From Chloroflexi bacterium TSY (GTDB lineage Bacteria; Chloroflexota; Anaerolineae; Caldilineales; Caldilineaceae): 64,000 nt of DNA. Below are positions 8,753 through 19,600 of this stretch, piece after piece. The stretch spans positions 115,249-179,248 of the forward strand of contig JAHBNG010000014.1 in NCBI GenBank assembly GCA_019217005.1, written 5' to 3'. The notes under the pieces are model-generated. The model was not told where the DNA came from, searched no databases, and saw only the letters and a program-made list of their open reading frames with translations. Numbering within the stretch: position 1 is the first letter of the stretch; the number at the start of each line of letters is the position of its first letter. Made by a program: the position numbers and the translations under genes.

Positions 8753-10770
8753 ATCAATCGTCGATCTGGAATTCTCAATCCTCGCTCTCGAACTTACAAG
8801 CCCACGATTACAGACGACTAGCCTTTTTCCGTCCACAGCATTTCTTCCTCACCCTTCTTGGCTGGATACTTTTCAGCCTAACACCTTTGGTGTTAGGGTA
8901 CCTGAGTCAGCAGATATTTGATACCCTAAGCGGTGATGCACGGCTTGGCCTCAATGTCTGGACCCTGTTGGCACTACTTTTGCTTGCCAACTTTGTGAAT
9001 GAAGGGATCCTCTTGGGATGGATCTATCGTCAAAATATGTGGGAAGGCGTCATGATGTCGCTAATACGTACGAATCTCTTCGACACAATGCTCAGGCGCT
9101 TTGGCCGCTACGGACATCGTGTGGGGGCTGCGGCACGCATCTCGCCTGGCGACGCAGTGAGTCGCTATCGAGATGATATTGAAGGAACGAGTGACATCGT
9201 CAACGAATGGTATCGATTGATCGGGCACGGTCTTTTTGCCATCGTTGCGCTCACTGTTATGGTGCGTATCGATCCACTGGTAACACTGGCCGCAATCCTT
9301 CCGCTTTCAGGCATTGTGATTGTTGCGCATCAATTGAATGCTCGGCTGGCAGCAGCCTGGAAGCGTTCGCGTGAAGATACGAGCAGAGTGACCAGCTTTA
9401 TCAGCGAAGCTTTTGGGGCTGTGCAAGCTGTAAAGGTTGCGGTTGCTGAACAATCCGTCACGCGTCAGTTTCATCGTTTGAACGATGGTCGTCGTCAAGC
9501 GGCCCTACAATTTACATTGATTCGTAGCATCATTGGGTCGTTCAATGTAAATATTATTAATATTGGACGGGGTTTGGTGCTCCTGCTGGCTGCCAGCGCA
9601 ATCCAAGCCGGGACATTTACCGTTGGCGACTTTACCTTGTTTGTCATTTACCTCTTTGAGTTTCTTGAATTGCCGCGGCGCGTCGGGCGTTTGCTGGCCA
9701 CGCGCAAAACTTGTGCGGTCTCATCAAATCGTTTGGTCGAACTAATGGAAGGTGGTGAAGCCAGTTCACTTGTGACGTATCGGGAGATTTATTTGGGCCG
9801 GGATGAAGAAGTGATGAGAGCCGAAGGCGGAGGCTCAGAACCTATCCGAAAAGTGGTTGTGAATCCGACCAACTTCTCGAACGAGAATACCTCATCCCAA
9901 AACTTTTCGGATAAGCACTTAAGCGAAGGAAGAGGTGGGGACGATCGGCAGGGATTGAGTGAAACTGAAGGGGGTGGTTTGGCTCTTGAGCGATTGGATG
10001 TACATGGGTTGACTTATCGATACAATGATGAGGATGACGGAATTGAGAATGTGAACCTGTCTCTACAACAGGGCACAATTACCGTTATCACGGGACGGGT
10101 TGGTGCAGGTAAAAGTACTTTATTGCGTGTATTGCTGGGGTTGTTGCCCTTGGATGCAGGTGAGATCCTTTGGAATGGCACTGTTGTTACTGATCCAGCA
10201 TCCTTTTTTGTGCCACCACATGTTGCCTATACGCCTCAGCTGCCGAGACTCTTTTCTGATACTCTGCGCGAGAACATTTTGTTAGGGATGCCCGAAGACC
10301 CACATACGCTCGATCGGGTAATTCAGAGTGCAGTCTTTGAGACAGATGTTGCGCAAATGGGGCAAGGGTTGGATACTCTGATTGGCCCACGAGGGGTACG
10401 GCTGTCGGGCGGTCAAGTGCAACGGGCCGCAGCTGCACGCATGTTTGTGCGTGAACCGGAATTATTGGTCTTCGATGATCTGTCCAGCGCACTCGATGTA
10501 GAGACCGAGCAAAAACTCTGGCAGCGACTCTTTCACGGCGAGTCTGGCTCCAACGGCCAACCAACCTGTCTGGTCGTTTCTCATCGCAGAACCGTCTTGC
10601 AGCGCGCCGATCAGATCATCGTGATGCAGGGTGGACGTGTGGTTGACCAGGGGGAGCTGCATGAACTGCTTGAGCGGTGTGATGAGATGCAAGGGCTATG
10701 GGATTCTATGGAGGTAGCCCCAAAAAACCAACCAACTTTGCCAAGGCACAAAACTCATCCCAATCGCTGA
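8749..10770 (+). CDS. ABC exporter, subunit 2 (degenerate ATP site, in-frame repeat insertion)
   Basis: A 673-residue exporter half with transmembrane segments in residues 25-310 and a nucleotide-binding domain from about 420. Walker A GRVGAGKST is near 450, a canonical LSGGQ near 552, and Walker B reads VFDDLSS, with Asp in place of the catalytic Glu; the switch His is in VVSHR. It is therefore the complementary half of subunit 1 and contributes the intact signature motif. The linker between membrane and ATP domains is unusually long. Residues about 364-392 are encoded by palindromic repeat M3, which is inserted in frame without a stop. The 3' end overlaps the convergent AAA ATPase gene by 65 bases. 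Confidence 0.9.
   Translation: MNQSSIWNSQSSLSNLQAHDYRRLAFFRPQHFFLTLLGWILFSLTPLVLGYLSQQIFDTLSGDARLGLNVWTLLALLLLANFVNEGILLGWIYRQNMWEGVMMSLIRTNLFDTMLRRFGRYGHRVGAAARISPGDAVSRYRDDIEGTSDIVNEWYRLIGHGLFAIVALTVMVRIDPLVTLAAILPLSGIVIVAHQLNARLAAAWKRSREDTSRVTSFISEAFGAVQAVKVAVAEQSVTRQFHRLNDGRRQAALQFTLIRSIIGSFNVNIINIGRGLVLLLAASAIQAGTFTVGDFTLFVIYLFEFLELPRRVGRLLATRKTCAVSSNRLVELMEGGEASSLVTYREIYLGRDEEVMRAEGGGSEPIRKVVVNPTNFSNENTSSQNFSDKHLSEGRGGDDRQGLSETEGGGLALERLDVHGLTYRYNDEDDGIENVNLSLQQGTITVITGRVGAGKSTLLRVLLGLLPLDAGEILWNGTVVTDPASFFVPPHVAYTPQLPRLFSDTLRENILLGMPEDPHTLDRVIQSAVFETDVAQMGQGLDTLIGPRGVRLSGGQVQRAAAARMFVREPELLVFDDLSSALDVETEQKLWQRLFHGESGSNGQPTCLVVSHRRTVLQRADQIIVMQGGRVVDQGELHELLERCDEMQGLWDSMEVAPKNQPTLPRHKTHPNR
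9837..9923 (+). repeat. Palindromic repeat M3 inside the ABC transporter coding frame
   Basis: Arms ATCCGAAAAGTGGTTGTGAA and CTTTTCGGAT flank a centre containing CTTCTCGAACGAGAAT. The reverse complements of 42480-42567 and 42790-42877 match over the whole length with scattered changes. The copy spans about 87 bases (29 codons) with no stop codon and encodes the polar linker IRKVVVNPTNFSNENTSSQN of subunit 2. Exact edges are uncertain by a few bases. Confidence 0.82.
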
Positions 10771-12481
10771 ACAACACGCCAGCCTCTCGCAGAATCTGAG
10801 CTGCTTCTTCTGTAAAACCTGACTTAGAAAAATACCAACTGGTAATGGTAGAATCTTCAAATTTTGGTTTGATATGTTCAATCTGTTCTAAAAATTTTTC
10901 TACAGCCTGCTTGCCCATCTTGCGTTGCTGGTAGCGCACTTGAACAAACCAAACACCCTTCCGGTTGTCTGGTTGTGGGAGGAACCATTCGCCAATTAGA
11001 TCAATTTCGATGGGTATTCCCCTAAAAACATGTCCGCCTTGCCGCTCAATAATATCAAAGTATGGGAGCCAAACTGATCCATCGTGATTGAAGTAATCTG
11101 CACCAGAAACCTCTTGACCATCAAAGTTGCGGATCACAGCATACGCATACATCTCACCTACTTCGCCCAATGCACGACTTAAGGCACCGAGTTTCTTCTT
11201 GTATTCTTTCTCCCAATCTCGAAAGACTTTATCGGGACCAAGCTTTTCGATCTCGGTATAATGTTGATATTCGATAAACCGACGGAGCATGGGGTCGCTG
11301 GGACCAACATAGGTAATGAGCCCACTCTTTCTGACAATGTCAGCCCAACGTAACTTCTCCAGTGCCTCACGCACCGTTCTTTCATCGAGTCCCAACTCTG
11401 TGGCTGCCACTTTTGGATCCAGCGTCTGATCAGGATATTTTGTGGTCCAGAGCATGACTTTGCGAGTGGTATCACCTTCGTTCAATTGATGACTATATTT
11501 GTTGAACTCCTCGCTATAATGTTGGTACAAGTCTCCATTCGTATCAGTCAGTTCGAAGTTGGCCACTTCCTGTAAGGCGTCAAGCGAGGGCAAGCGTCGT
11601 CTAGCTGGCGAGACACTTGTCATGAGGCTGTTGATGCTGAACGGATATCCATCGGTTAAACGCCAGATGGCCTCTGCCAACTCTTCCGTAACGACGATTC
11701 CCATGCGCTCACCCAAGCGCCTGACCAGTTCATAGGCAAAGCCTTGCGTAAGCGGCTTCAAGTGCCAAGATTTGAAGCGCCCCGAAAGCATACCGCCAAG
11801 CGCTTGACCGACCAGTAATGATATTGACGATCCCGATACCAACAATGGGGCCAATCTTGTATCTGCCGCCCATTGGAAACTATCTGTTAAATCATGGGTG
11901 AGATCCTGAACCGGATCATAGACAGTCGTGAGTACCTGGAATTCATCAACGATCACGGCCGTTGGAATCGTGTGAAGCCCTGCGACTGTGCGTGGGGTAT
12001 TGATGGCAAATTGAGCTGGCGGATCACCGATTCGCTCCGTATTTGACACAATTGCGTGATCCCTCAGCAATTCATCGACAATTGGATCATTAAACTCCGA
12101 AGCGAGCTGGCGGACGCGCTCAATACCAGGGGAGCTTCTCATTATCTCTGGGCGGCGGTAGCGAAAGGCGAGGAATGAGGAGAGATATCCCGCCAAATAA
12201 TGGTCACCCACCTCCTGCATGGTGAGTGGGCGATTCAAATGCAGATATTGGGCGAATGAAACATAGACAGGCAAGATCTTCTCTTGTTCATGAAAGAGTC
12301 GATTAAACACTCGAACCAGGATCGAGGTTTTCCCCGTGCGTCGCCGTCCAATCAGCGCCCGACTGTTGCCGACTGGGGGTGGTACATTTGTCCCCCACTC
12401 CCAATACATTTTCACTTCTTCATGCCGATCCACGAAGAGCTCGCCAACCAAGTCCTCCAGCGGATCTAATTGCTTGATCAT
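10706..12481 (-). CDS. AAA+ ATPase with C-terminal nuclease-like domain
   Basis: 591 residues. Near the N-terminus are Walker A GRRRTGKTSIL (about 45-55) and, near 185, Walker B AVIVDEFQVL, an arrangement typical of the archaeal-type ATPase_2/ORC-like group. A winged-helix-like region follows (DPKVAATELGLDERTVREAL). The C-terminal part contains EIDLIGEWF and WFVQVRYQQRKMG, resembling the core of the PD-(D/E)XK fold, although the usual ExK is replaced by QVRY. Related proteins pair an ATPase with a DUF234-type domain. The function is unknown, and I do not assign defence or DNA repair. The gene is convergent with the ABC operon. Confidence 0.7.
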   Translation of the reverse strand: MIKQLDPLEDLVGELFVDRHEEVKMYWEWGTNVPPPVGNSRALIGRRRTGKTSILVRVFNRLFHEQEKILPVYVSFAQYLHLNRPLTMQEVGDHYLAGYLSSFLAFRYRRPEIMRSSPGIERVRQLASEFNDPIVDELLRDHAIVSNTERIGDPPAQFAINTPRTVAGLHTIPTAVIVDEFQVLTTVYDPVQDLTHDLTDSFQWAADTRLAPLLVSGSSISLLVGQALGGMLSGRFKSWHLKPLTQGFAYELVRRLGERMGIVVTEELAEAIWRLTDGYPFSINSLMTSVSPARRRLPSLDALQEVANFELTDTNGDLYQHYSEEFNKYSHQLNEGDTTRKVMLWTTKYPDQTLDPKVAATELGLDERTVREALEKLRWADIVRKSGLITYVGPSDPMLRRFIEYQHYTEIEKLGPDKVFRDWEKEYKKKLGALSRALGEVGEMYAYAVIRNFDGQEVSGADYFNHDGSVWLPYFDIIERQGGHVFRGIPIEIDLIGEWFLPQPDNRKGVWFVQVRYQQRKMGKQAVEKFLEQIEHIKPKFEDSTITSWYFSKSGFTEEAAQILREAGVLFSDWDEFCALAKLVGFLGLPP

Positions 12482-12511
12482 AACAACTATTATATACGAT
12501 TACGGAAATAC

Positions 12512-13351
12512 TTACACCAAAGCAATCACACGACTCGGACCACCGGTAGCACCTGCGACTTTGGGGCCACCCACGATGACGGTGGCACCATTCGCTGGAA
12601 GTTCGCCTAGATTGGCCACATTCTCTATGCCCCAGCGATTGGTGGGAAGCCAACTAAAGTGAACAGCAAAGTCCGGAGATAGACCAAAGTCCAGACTGAG
12701 CGTATCCACCATAATGCCTTTGACGTTGCGTTCCTGCATCAAAAATTGCGTTGCCTCGACATGGAAGCCGGGAAAGTGCAGCGCACCCTCATCGTCCGCA
12801 TTGCGATACTTTTCATCGTTGACAAAGGCGTCCCAGCCACTATTCATCGCAACGATGGCACCTTCTGGCAATTCACCATATTCAGCTTCCCATGCAGCCA
12901 GCTCATCAGGTGTGACCTGGGCATCGGGATTCCCTTCGGCTTTTGCTCGAATGTCGACAATACAGAGCGGCCCCACCAAATTCTCAACGGGGATGGCATC
13001 GGCCGAGTCTTGATCCGAGAAATGAAATGGCGCGTCGAGATGGGTCCCAGTATGTTCGTTGATATGCCATCGGTTGAGATTGAACCCATTCTCCTCTGCC
13101 GTAAAAACAGTTTCTATTTCCAACTGAACTTCACCAAAGTAGGTAGGAAAGTTGGGCGGCATCGTGTGTGTTAGGTCGACGATGCGTTCGAAAGTCAAGG
13201 TCGTTGCGGCTGACTGGGCCGGCGCTGGCTGAAGCAAAGTTGCCGTACAGCCCACAGTGGCGGCTGAGACGGCCGCTACCCCAGCGGTTGACAGAAAGTT
13301 GCGACGGCTGATCGTGCGAGCGATTTTTGCCTGGCAAGCTGGTACACACAT
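12512..13351 (-). CDS. Cyclase-family (kynurenine formamidase-like) metal hydrolase, Tat-exported
   Basis: 279 residues. The N-terminus has a twin-arginine motif SRRNFLS, a hydrophobic stretch and VGC, suggesting Tat export with possible lipid attachment. The mature part begins with DLTHTMPPNFPTY and contains HTGTHLDAPFHF, the HxGTHxD metal-binding signature of the cyclase superfamily (Pfam PF04199), which includes arylformamidases and polyketide cyclases. ATG 13351 is preceded by AGGAGA eight bases away. It lies 30 bases downstream of the AAA ATPase start on the same strand, but there is no obvious functional link. The substrate is not predictable. Confidence 0.83.
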   Translation of the reverse strand: MCVPACQAKIARTISRRNFLSTAGVAAVSAATVGCTATLLQPAPAQSAATTLTFERIVDLTHTMPPNFPTYFGEVQLEIETVFTAEENGFNLNRWHINEHTGTHLDAPFHFSDQDSADAIPVENLVGPLCIVDIRAKAEGNPDAQVTPDELAAWEAEYGELPEGAIVAMNSGWDAFVNDEKYRNADDEGALHFPGFHVEATQFLMQERNVKGIMVDTLSLDFGLSPDFAVHFSWLPTNRWGIENVANLGELPANGATVIVGGPKVAGATGGPSRVIALV

Positions 13352-13434
13352 GGGTCAATCTCCTTTTTTTGCAAATGTGGATGCGGATCGTAAGCTGAAG
13401 TCAGGATATGCAACACGATTCTACATCGGCACTA

Positions 13435-13587
13435 AGAGCGTGTTTTAAAAGTGAAAGCAAAGGGCGAGCAAACGCCGGTTGAGTCACGAAGTGGTATCGA
13501 AACCAGCGTTTGTGGGTCGCCCCGTTTGGTTTCGATACGCCTTCGGCTACTCAACCGGCACTGATCGCACCTTTTGAAACACCCTCT
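13435..13587. repeat. MITE-like element M7 (153 bp)
   Basis: The terminal inverted repeats are AGAGCGTGTTTTAAAAGTG at the left and the complement of AGAGGGTGTTTCAAAAGGTG at the right. Inside is a second palindrome: GCCGGTTGAGT and GTATCGAAACCA face GGTTTCGATAC and ACTCAACCGGC. A half copy of the left end recurs at 24713. The right edge overlaps the aminotransferase gene and supplies its last 13 or so codons and its stop. Confidence 0.7.
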
Positions 13588-14503
13588 AACACGGGAACGG
13601 GCACCAACCACTCCGAATACTTCGGCAAACGTCCAGTCACAACTCGCTGGTAGAGGGCGCTAAGTTGCCCAGCGATGGGCCCTGTCTCACCTGTGCCGAC
13701 AGGGCGATGATCAATATAGCCAATGGGAGCAATTTGCGCACCAGTGCCGCAGTAAAATGCTTCCTCAGCGATGTAAAGTTCGCTACGGTCGATCTCGCGT
13801 TCAGCAACTTCCACATCGAGTTCGTCTTGGAGCAACTGGATCACTGTGCGACGAGTAATGCCTTCCAACAAATTGCTGGTGATGGGCGGCGTGATGACAA
13901 CACCATCGCGCATCATCATGAAATTTGCTGCACTACCTTCTGCCACATGACCATCTTGATTGAGCACGATTGTGTCATCAAAGCCGCTGAGCATTGCATC
14001 GCTCTTGGCCAGTGCGCTGTTGACATAGGTGCCGTTGACTTTACCACGGGCAGGCATGGCTGTGTCGTCCACCCGGCGCCATGAGCTGACGTTGACCCGA
14101 ATCGCTCTGTTCGATTCGATGTAATTCCCACCCTTTGGGTAAAAATGGCGAGCTTATCGTTTGAATCGTGCAGCCAGACGCGAAAGATACCGTCATCTTT
14201 GTAAACAATTGGTCGGATGTAGACATTTTGACGCCACCCTTCTCGACTGAGAAGCTCTACACTGATGTCGACCAATTGATCGACTGTATAATCTAGATTG
14301 CAGTACAGCAATTTGGCGCTATTTAACAACCGCTGGAAGTGATCGCGAGGACGGAAGAAATAGAGTTGTTCCTGTTCATCATTCCAAAACGCACGCAATC
14401 CACCAAAACATCCAGTACCATAGTGGAGGGTGTTACAGGCAATGCTAACGTTTGCCTGTTCAAACGGAACGATCTCGCCTTCAAAATATGCAAGTGTGGT
14501 CAT
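13551..14503 (-). pseudogene. ilvE: Branched-chain amino acid aminotransferase, single-base frameshift
   Basis: ATG 14503 follows AAGGAGAG. The N-terminal frame (NTLHYGTGCFGGLRAFW, VYIRPIVYKDDG) shifts near 14144, after which homology continues in another frame (YPKGGNYIESNRAIRVNVSSWRR, quoted by its ends only). It then runs through the lysine block ARGKVNGTYVNSALAK, whose Lys binds PLP, and EGSAANFMMMRDGVVITPP. These are fold-type IV BCAT features. The shift lies in a run of five T (minus strand), and six T would restore the gene, so sequence error is a real possibility. The last residues (about EGVSKGAISAG) are encoded by repeat M7 rather than native sequence. The intact enzyme interconverts branched-chain amino and keto acids. 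Confidence 0.82.
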
Positions 14504-14674
14504 AGAATCTCTCCTTAGTTGTATATGACGGGTTGTATATGGCGCGAAGTCATGGCACGAATTACGAATTTGGATTTACAGATCACGAAGTGGTGTCGCT
14601 AAGCGACTGAAACCGTTCTGCTTTGCGACATTTGCGATTCCAAGCGTAGACATACCATACCATGTGGGTCCTCG

Positions 14675-14985
14675 CTATTATATGACCAGACAATCCACGT
14701 TTGGTATAGACAATCGTGACGAGTTCGCCCATACAATTGCCAAATCATCCTGTAAGGTGCCGTCTTCATTCAAACCATCATCGTGTGGAATATGAGGCCG
14801 GCTTTTTCAGCCAGATTTATCTGTCCAAGTAGATCGTCGATTCACGCATCAATAGGCAGGCGGGAATCCTCATATGGATCGAGGAGACCGTTTTTGTTGA
14901 GATCGCGAAAGGTATGGCCCTCTTCATTGAGGGTCAGAGCTGTCCTGCTCTCTGCCATTACCGTGTTTGCCATTGTTTCTGTCAT
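14675..14985 (-). pseudogene. Glycoside hydrolase family 3 (beta-glucosidase-like), N-terminal remnant
   Basis: Reading from ATG 14985 on the minus strand gives FRDLNKNGLLDPYEDSRLP, then a TGA, then IDDLLGQINLAEKAGLIFH, then a second stop and a frame change into NEDGTLQDDLAIVW. This order is characteristic of the N-terminus of GH3 beta-glucosidases of the long type. The rest of the enzyme is absent. MITE M2 copy 1 sits directly upstream of the start codon, its 8-bp duplication touching the ATG. Confidence 0.7.
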
Positions 14986-14992
14986 ATCTTTC

Positions 14993-15147
14993 GGGGTGGT
15001 TCAAAATTAGGTTTACACTTTTGATATATAGACAAAAATCTATATGAGACCGTTTTCTCTCTGAGAACCGGCGAAATCAGAGAATATAAACGTTCTTTCT
15101 GTTTCTAAAAGTGTAAACCTATCTATCCAGCTAAAATGAACCACCCC
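14993..15147. mobile_element. MITE M2, copy 1 (155 bp)
   Basis: Ends GGGGTGGTTCA and TGAACCACCCC, with inner arms AGGTTTACACTTTTGATA and AAAAGTGTAAACCT. Exact 8-bp duplications TATCTTTC lie at 14985-14992 and 15148-15155. It is homologous to 16483-16637 and 60465-60618. Confidence 0.92.
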
Positions 15148-15155
15148 TATCTTTC

Positions 15156-15547
15156 CCCATGGAATCCGTATAGATGTTTGTGGTGACTCTACTATACATG
15201 TTCCCTGCTGTTTCTGAAAATTTATCCCTCAAGCACTAGCTATCGGCCCCGTTTATCACCGAGAGTAGATCAAACAGCCTCTTTGTTCCGCTTGTGATCG
15301 AGTTGTGCTCTTGTCTTTTGTCTTCATCATTTTGAGATTAATATCCTCTGGTCTACACTTAATTCTCTGGCTCATATGCAACAAAGACTTGAAAGTGCGG
15401 TGTGGTTAGTCGAGGCCAATAGCTTGTCGTACAATAAGATATGTTGTCCCCAGACCGCACCTAACAGCTCTTGGGTATCCTTGCGTCATGAGAGCCAATT
15501 CTAGAGTCCGAAAAACAAACTTTGATTTAGTGAAGTGAGAGTATCCG
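15156..15547. other. Gene-free stretch
   Basis: 392 bases with stops in all frames and no convincing ORF, RNA or strong palindrome. The last 60 bases probably hold the promoter and ribosome binding region (GTGAGAG) of the following exported protein, but no clear promoter boxes are seen. Confidence 0.6.
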
Positions 15548-16131
15548 ATGCCCATTAGAAAATTTTCATACCAAATTCTGACCCTCATTCTTGTCCTCAT
15601 TGTTCTGCTTGTTTATTCATCGTCTGCCTGGGCCATGCCAATCGAGCAGATCAAGCGACCATCCGGTGACATTGAGGAACGTGACACCCAAACAGAGAAC
15701 GAAACAGTCGATTTCGTTGTCCACCAAGACACGGACGAAACCTTTCGCCTCCACATTCCGCGAGGCTATGACGCAACGTTGATCAGTAACAGAGCGAGCG
15801 AGTACCGCTACGGTTTTACGAATCAGGCGGACGCCGATGAATTCGAGCTACTGATCCGCTTTGCCCCTACCCATTCGATGTTTGCCGAGGAGACGGAACT
15901 GATTGTTGATTCAATTGACGATGAGGAGTGGTTAGGGTTGATCGATCTCGTTCTGGAGATGGTGGCAGCTGAAAGTGAAATTGTGGTGCAGGAGCGCAAC
16001 GATTGGCAGCGGACTCTCTATCTCGAAGCGAAACAGCTATCAGAAGAAGACGAAGAAAAGGGATCCTACGCATGGTTCTGGTTTGAAGAAGTGAACGGAA
16101 TCGTCGCTCTTCTGCGCGCAACAAGTAGACT

Positions 16132-16346
16132 CAGTAGATCCAAATTTGGCGTTTTTGGCGATTTTCAGTCGAGATTGCAGGGATTTTGGAGTCATTTATT
16201 CAGATTTCGGTTACAGAAAACAACCTATTTCATATCTGAAAATCGCCCAAATCTAACGCAAAAACTAGATATCGACCGGCAAATTTGTATTTATGTCAAC
16301 TGTTTAGCCAGAATTCTCTCTCAAAACCTGAAATTTGGATCTACTG
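16132..16346. mobile_element. MITE M1, copy B, inside the giant exported protein gene
   Basis: 215 bp with ends CAGTAGATCC and GGATCTACTG, and duplications AGACT at 16127-16131 and 16347-16351. It is in the orientation opposite to copy A. The host frame reads through it to a TGA at 16352-16354. Confidence 0.95.
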
Positions 16347-16482
16347 AGACTTGAACCTGATGAGATGGCAGTCAACCGACAGATTTTCAACGAGGCTGTT
16401 TTGAGCTTTGCTTGGACACCTTGGAAGATCGCAACCACACTCGGAAAAATGTATGGCAAGCTAGATAAAAATGCGTCACTTT

Positions 16483-16637
16483 GGGGTGGTTCATTTTAGG
16501 CGGACAATTAGGTTTACATTTTTGCAAAGAGAAAAGATGTTTATATTTTCTAATTTGAGCCATGCTCAGGCAGAAAATGACCTCATATAGATTTTTATCT
16601 ATGTATCAAAAGTGTAAACCTAATTCTGAACCACCCC
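16483..16637. mobile_element. MITE M2, copy 2, inside the giant exported protein gene
   Basis: 155 bp, ends GGGGTGGTTCA and TGAACCACCCC, with duplications GTCACTTT at 16475-16482 and 16638-16645. Inverted relative to copy 1. Confidence 0.95.
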
Positions 16638-19600
16638 GTCACTTTTAGTAGAAATTGAAGACCCCGCCCTTGTTTTTGCGCCCATACTCATGCCTCCCAA
16701 TCATCCACTGACCCGTTTCTACGGCAATGGCGAGACGCTACGCTACAACTTTGGCTCGAATCCGATAGAGGGGAGCGGTGTCGCGCTGCAGATGCGCAAC
16801 TTGAAGGGCGAGGCATTTACAGAGGAAGAGTGGACGAGTGTTGTCAAGGACTTGGAAGGTGCTGTCATTAGCATTGTCAATGAAGTTGACGAAGGTGGCA
16901 CGACTGAGATCCTATCTGTCGAGACCAGTGTATTATCAACGGACATTGATCCACGAATCGGTCGGCAACTTGTGAGTAACTCGGCGCTCTTCCGGCTACA
17001 GAGCGAGAGTCTGAGCGGTGCCTTTCTGGCCCAAGAGCATGACGGTGTTGTGGCGCTTGTGGCCGCGCTGGCCTTGACCGAGAGTTGGCAAGAACACCTT
17101 GAAAAGTGGGAGGCCTTCTTGGCGACGCCGATTCCTTTGGTGCCTAATGCGATCCGACAGGCTCTTGAAGTCAACGCTGGATTTTCTGGTGCTCCTACCG
17201 CAGTGCAGATGACGAACGGCAGTGATGCTCGGAACGAAGCAGTGGGCGAACAAACGTCCGAGTTTCAAAGCATTTTCCATACGAATGAAGAAATTGCCTT
17301 CAAGGTCCGTTTTGAAGACGCTTCTGTGCTGGAACATCGGCTCAATTTAGAGATCTTTACGCCTTGGGATCAGGAAGAATCTTGGTTCTCTTATGCAATC
17401 GATTTTGCCAACCAACCAGAGGTTGATGGGCGAGACTTTAGTGTTTTTTACGCCGATGATGGAGCAGTGGAAGTGTCGTTCTATATGCGTCCTGATCCAA
17501 CGCCATTTTTCGCCGGGGAGAATTACATTGCAAAATTACATTATCGCGGGATAACGATTGCGCACCTTAGCTTTTCACTCCGCAATCCTGAACCACAACC
17601 CGCAACTGTGAGTGAAACAACTCCCCAGATTTCGTTGATGCTCGAAGGCGATGACCCCAACGCGCCACTTTATGGTGTTGCAATGGTCAACAACACGGAG
17701 TTTGTTCGTATTCGCGGCACCATGGATATACCAGCCAATTCACAGCTTCGACTGAGGGTGGCACAGGATGGGATTTGGATACCGGATCGTATTGAGACAC
17801 TTCGCTATGCAGAGAACCTGACAGAAAACGCCGATTATTTTTACTTCTTCCCTGATTTGACAGGTCTGGAGGGAAATTACGAGCTAACGATCACGCTGAA
17901 TGGTAGAACGGTTTGGACGAAAGAGATCGTGGTATTTTCGCCTGCTCCACCGATCACAATCGAGTCCGACGATGCCACATTCTTTGAACAGGTACTTTTA
18001 TCGCCAAACAATGAGCCAAGAACTGTGCCAGATGAAGTTGATTTGGGGCTATTTATCACATCTTCACCGGATTGGGCCATACATTCAACGGAAGCGTGGC
18101 TGCGTGGCCAAGGATGGCGACGCACGTTTGGTCTTCAGTACGAAGTCTATGGACATCGGACCCAACGCTGGCTCAAGGACGGCTACGCGCTGGTGATGGA
18201 GGTTGCCAATACAACCGAAGATGGAAGTGAAATCTGGTATCGATTGGACGCCATTACAGCCGATGCCCCGTCGCCACCACCTGCTGATATCCCGCTCTCT
18301 GCCGCAACAGTTTTTGATGCCGTTGAAGTGGGTGAATTTGTGATTTCGAATGCCAATATCGTCGATGTTGCCATGTCCCCAGATGGCTATTGGATTGCGA
18401 TTGCTACGGATATCGGTCAGGTTGTCTTTCTAAATGGAGAGACGCTTGACCCTGTACAGTGGTTTACGTATAACGATGCCGTTGCCGCAAACTTGACTTT
18501 TAGCGCCGATAGTTCACGTTTAGCCTTGAGCATTGGAGCTGATGACCTGTGGCAAGTGCAGACCTGGGAATATGATGGCGGTATCTGGACACGAACAGGA
18601 AATTTTATTGGACATCACGCCCCGCTCACTGATATCGTCTTTATTGACAAGGGAGGCGAGGACATTGATCCTGGCGAGAGTGGTCGCATCATCCTGACTG
18701 CCAGTCAAGATGGTTCGGTCCGGACTTGGTGGCATGAGACCTACTTGGATACGGTTTGGCACTATGAAGAAGGGGTCACCGATCTGGTACGATTATCCGA
18801 GGAGGAATTGCTTCTCGTGGCGCTCTCTACTGGAGCGGTCCAAGTATATGAACATGATGCGACATCAGATCCGGTTGATGCTTTGAAGGCACTCTATGCT
18901 CTTTCAACCGAGCGAGTTGAGTCTTCTCTTACTCTCTCTTCTGTTAGGCTTGATGACGGCAGCAGTCAGGTGCTCATCTACAACGGTGATGCGACACCCG
19001 GAGAAATTGAGGCGTGGCAGTTCAATGTCGAGAAAGGAGAGCGTTTTGCCGCATTGCCCTTTGAGCAGCCTTCCTTTGCACTTGCTTCGTCTGGCGTCAC
19101 GATTGATCCAACTGGCTCATTGCTCGTAACCGCCGAAAATGTTGCCCATTTTTTCAATCTGGACAGTGGGGAATACATTGGTGAGTGGGTTGCTGAGGAT
19201 GGCTACGCAGAGAATGCCGCGGTGGCCATCAAGCATATTGAATATAGTCCCGATGGTCGCTTTCTGCTGGTACTTGCAGACGATGGGCATCTTCATCTGT
19301 GGGCCGTAGCGGCGGGATCTGACTCAGACAGAACATCGTTAGAAGAGGAGAAATCCACAGCTGTTGCCTCGGCATCCAGTCCACCGTCATCTGAGCCAGA
19401 TCGCAAATCTGCTGATACTGCTCGTATCATGCCCGAAGGTGATGATATCTCAGAAGATACTTCGGACATCAGTGCACTCGGACGGATCAGACCGGAATGG
19501 CTCTATTTCGTCCCATTAGGCGCTCATGAGATCCTGATAACAAATTGGGCGCAGTGGCAGGCAACAAACTCAGACACGCCATTTTTTGAGCGGGACGAAA

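Noticed and set aside
14783..15010. 75-residue plus-strand ORF
   Set aside because: It is antisense to the GH3 remnant and crosses the M2 boundary.
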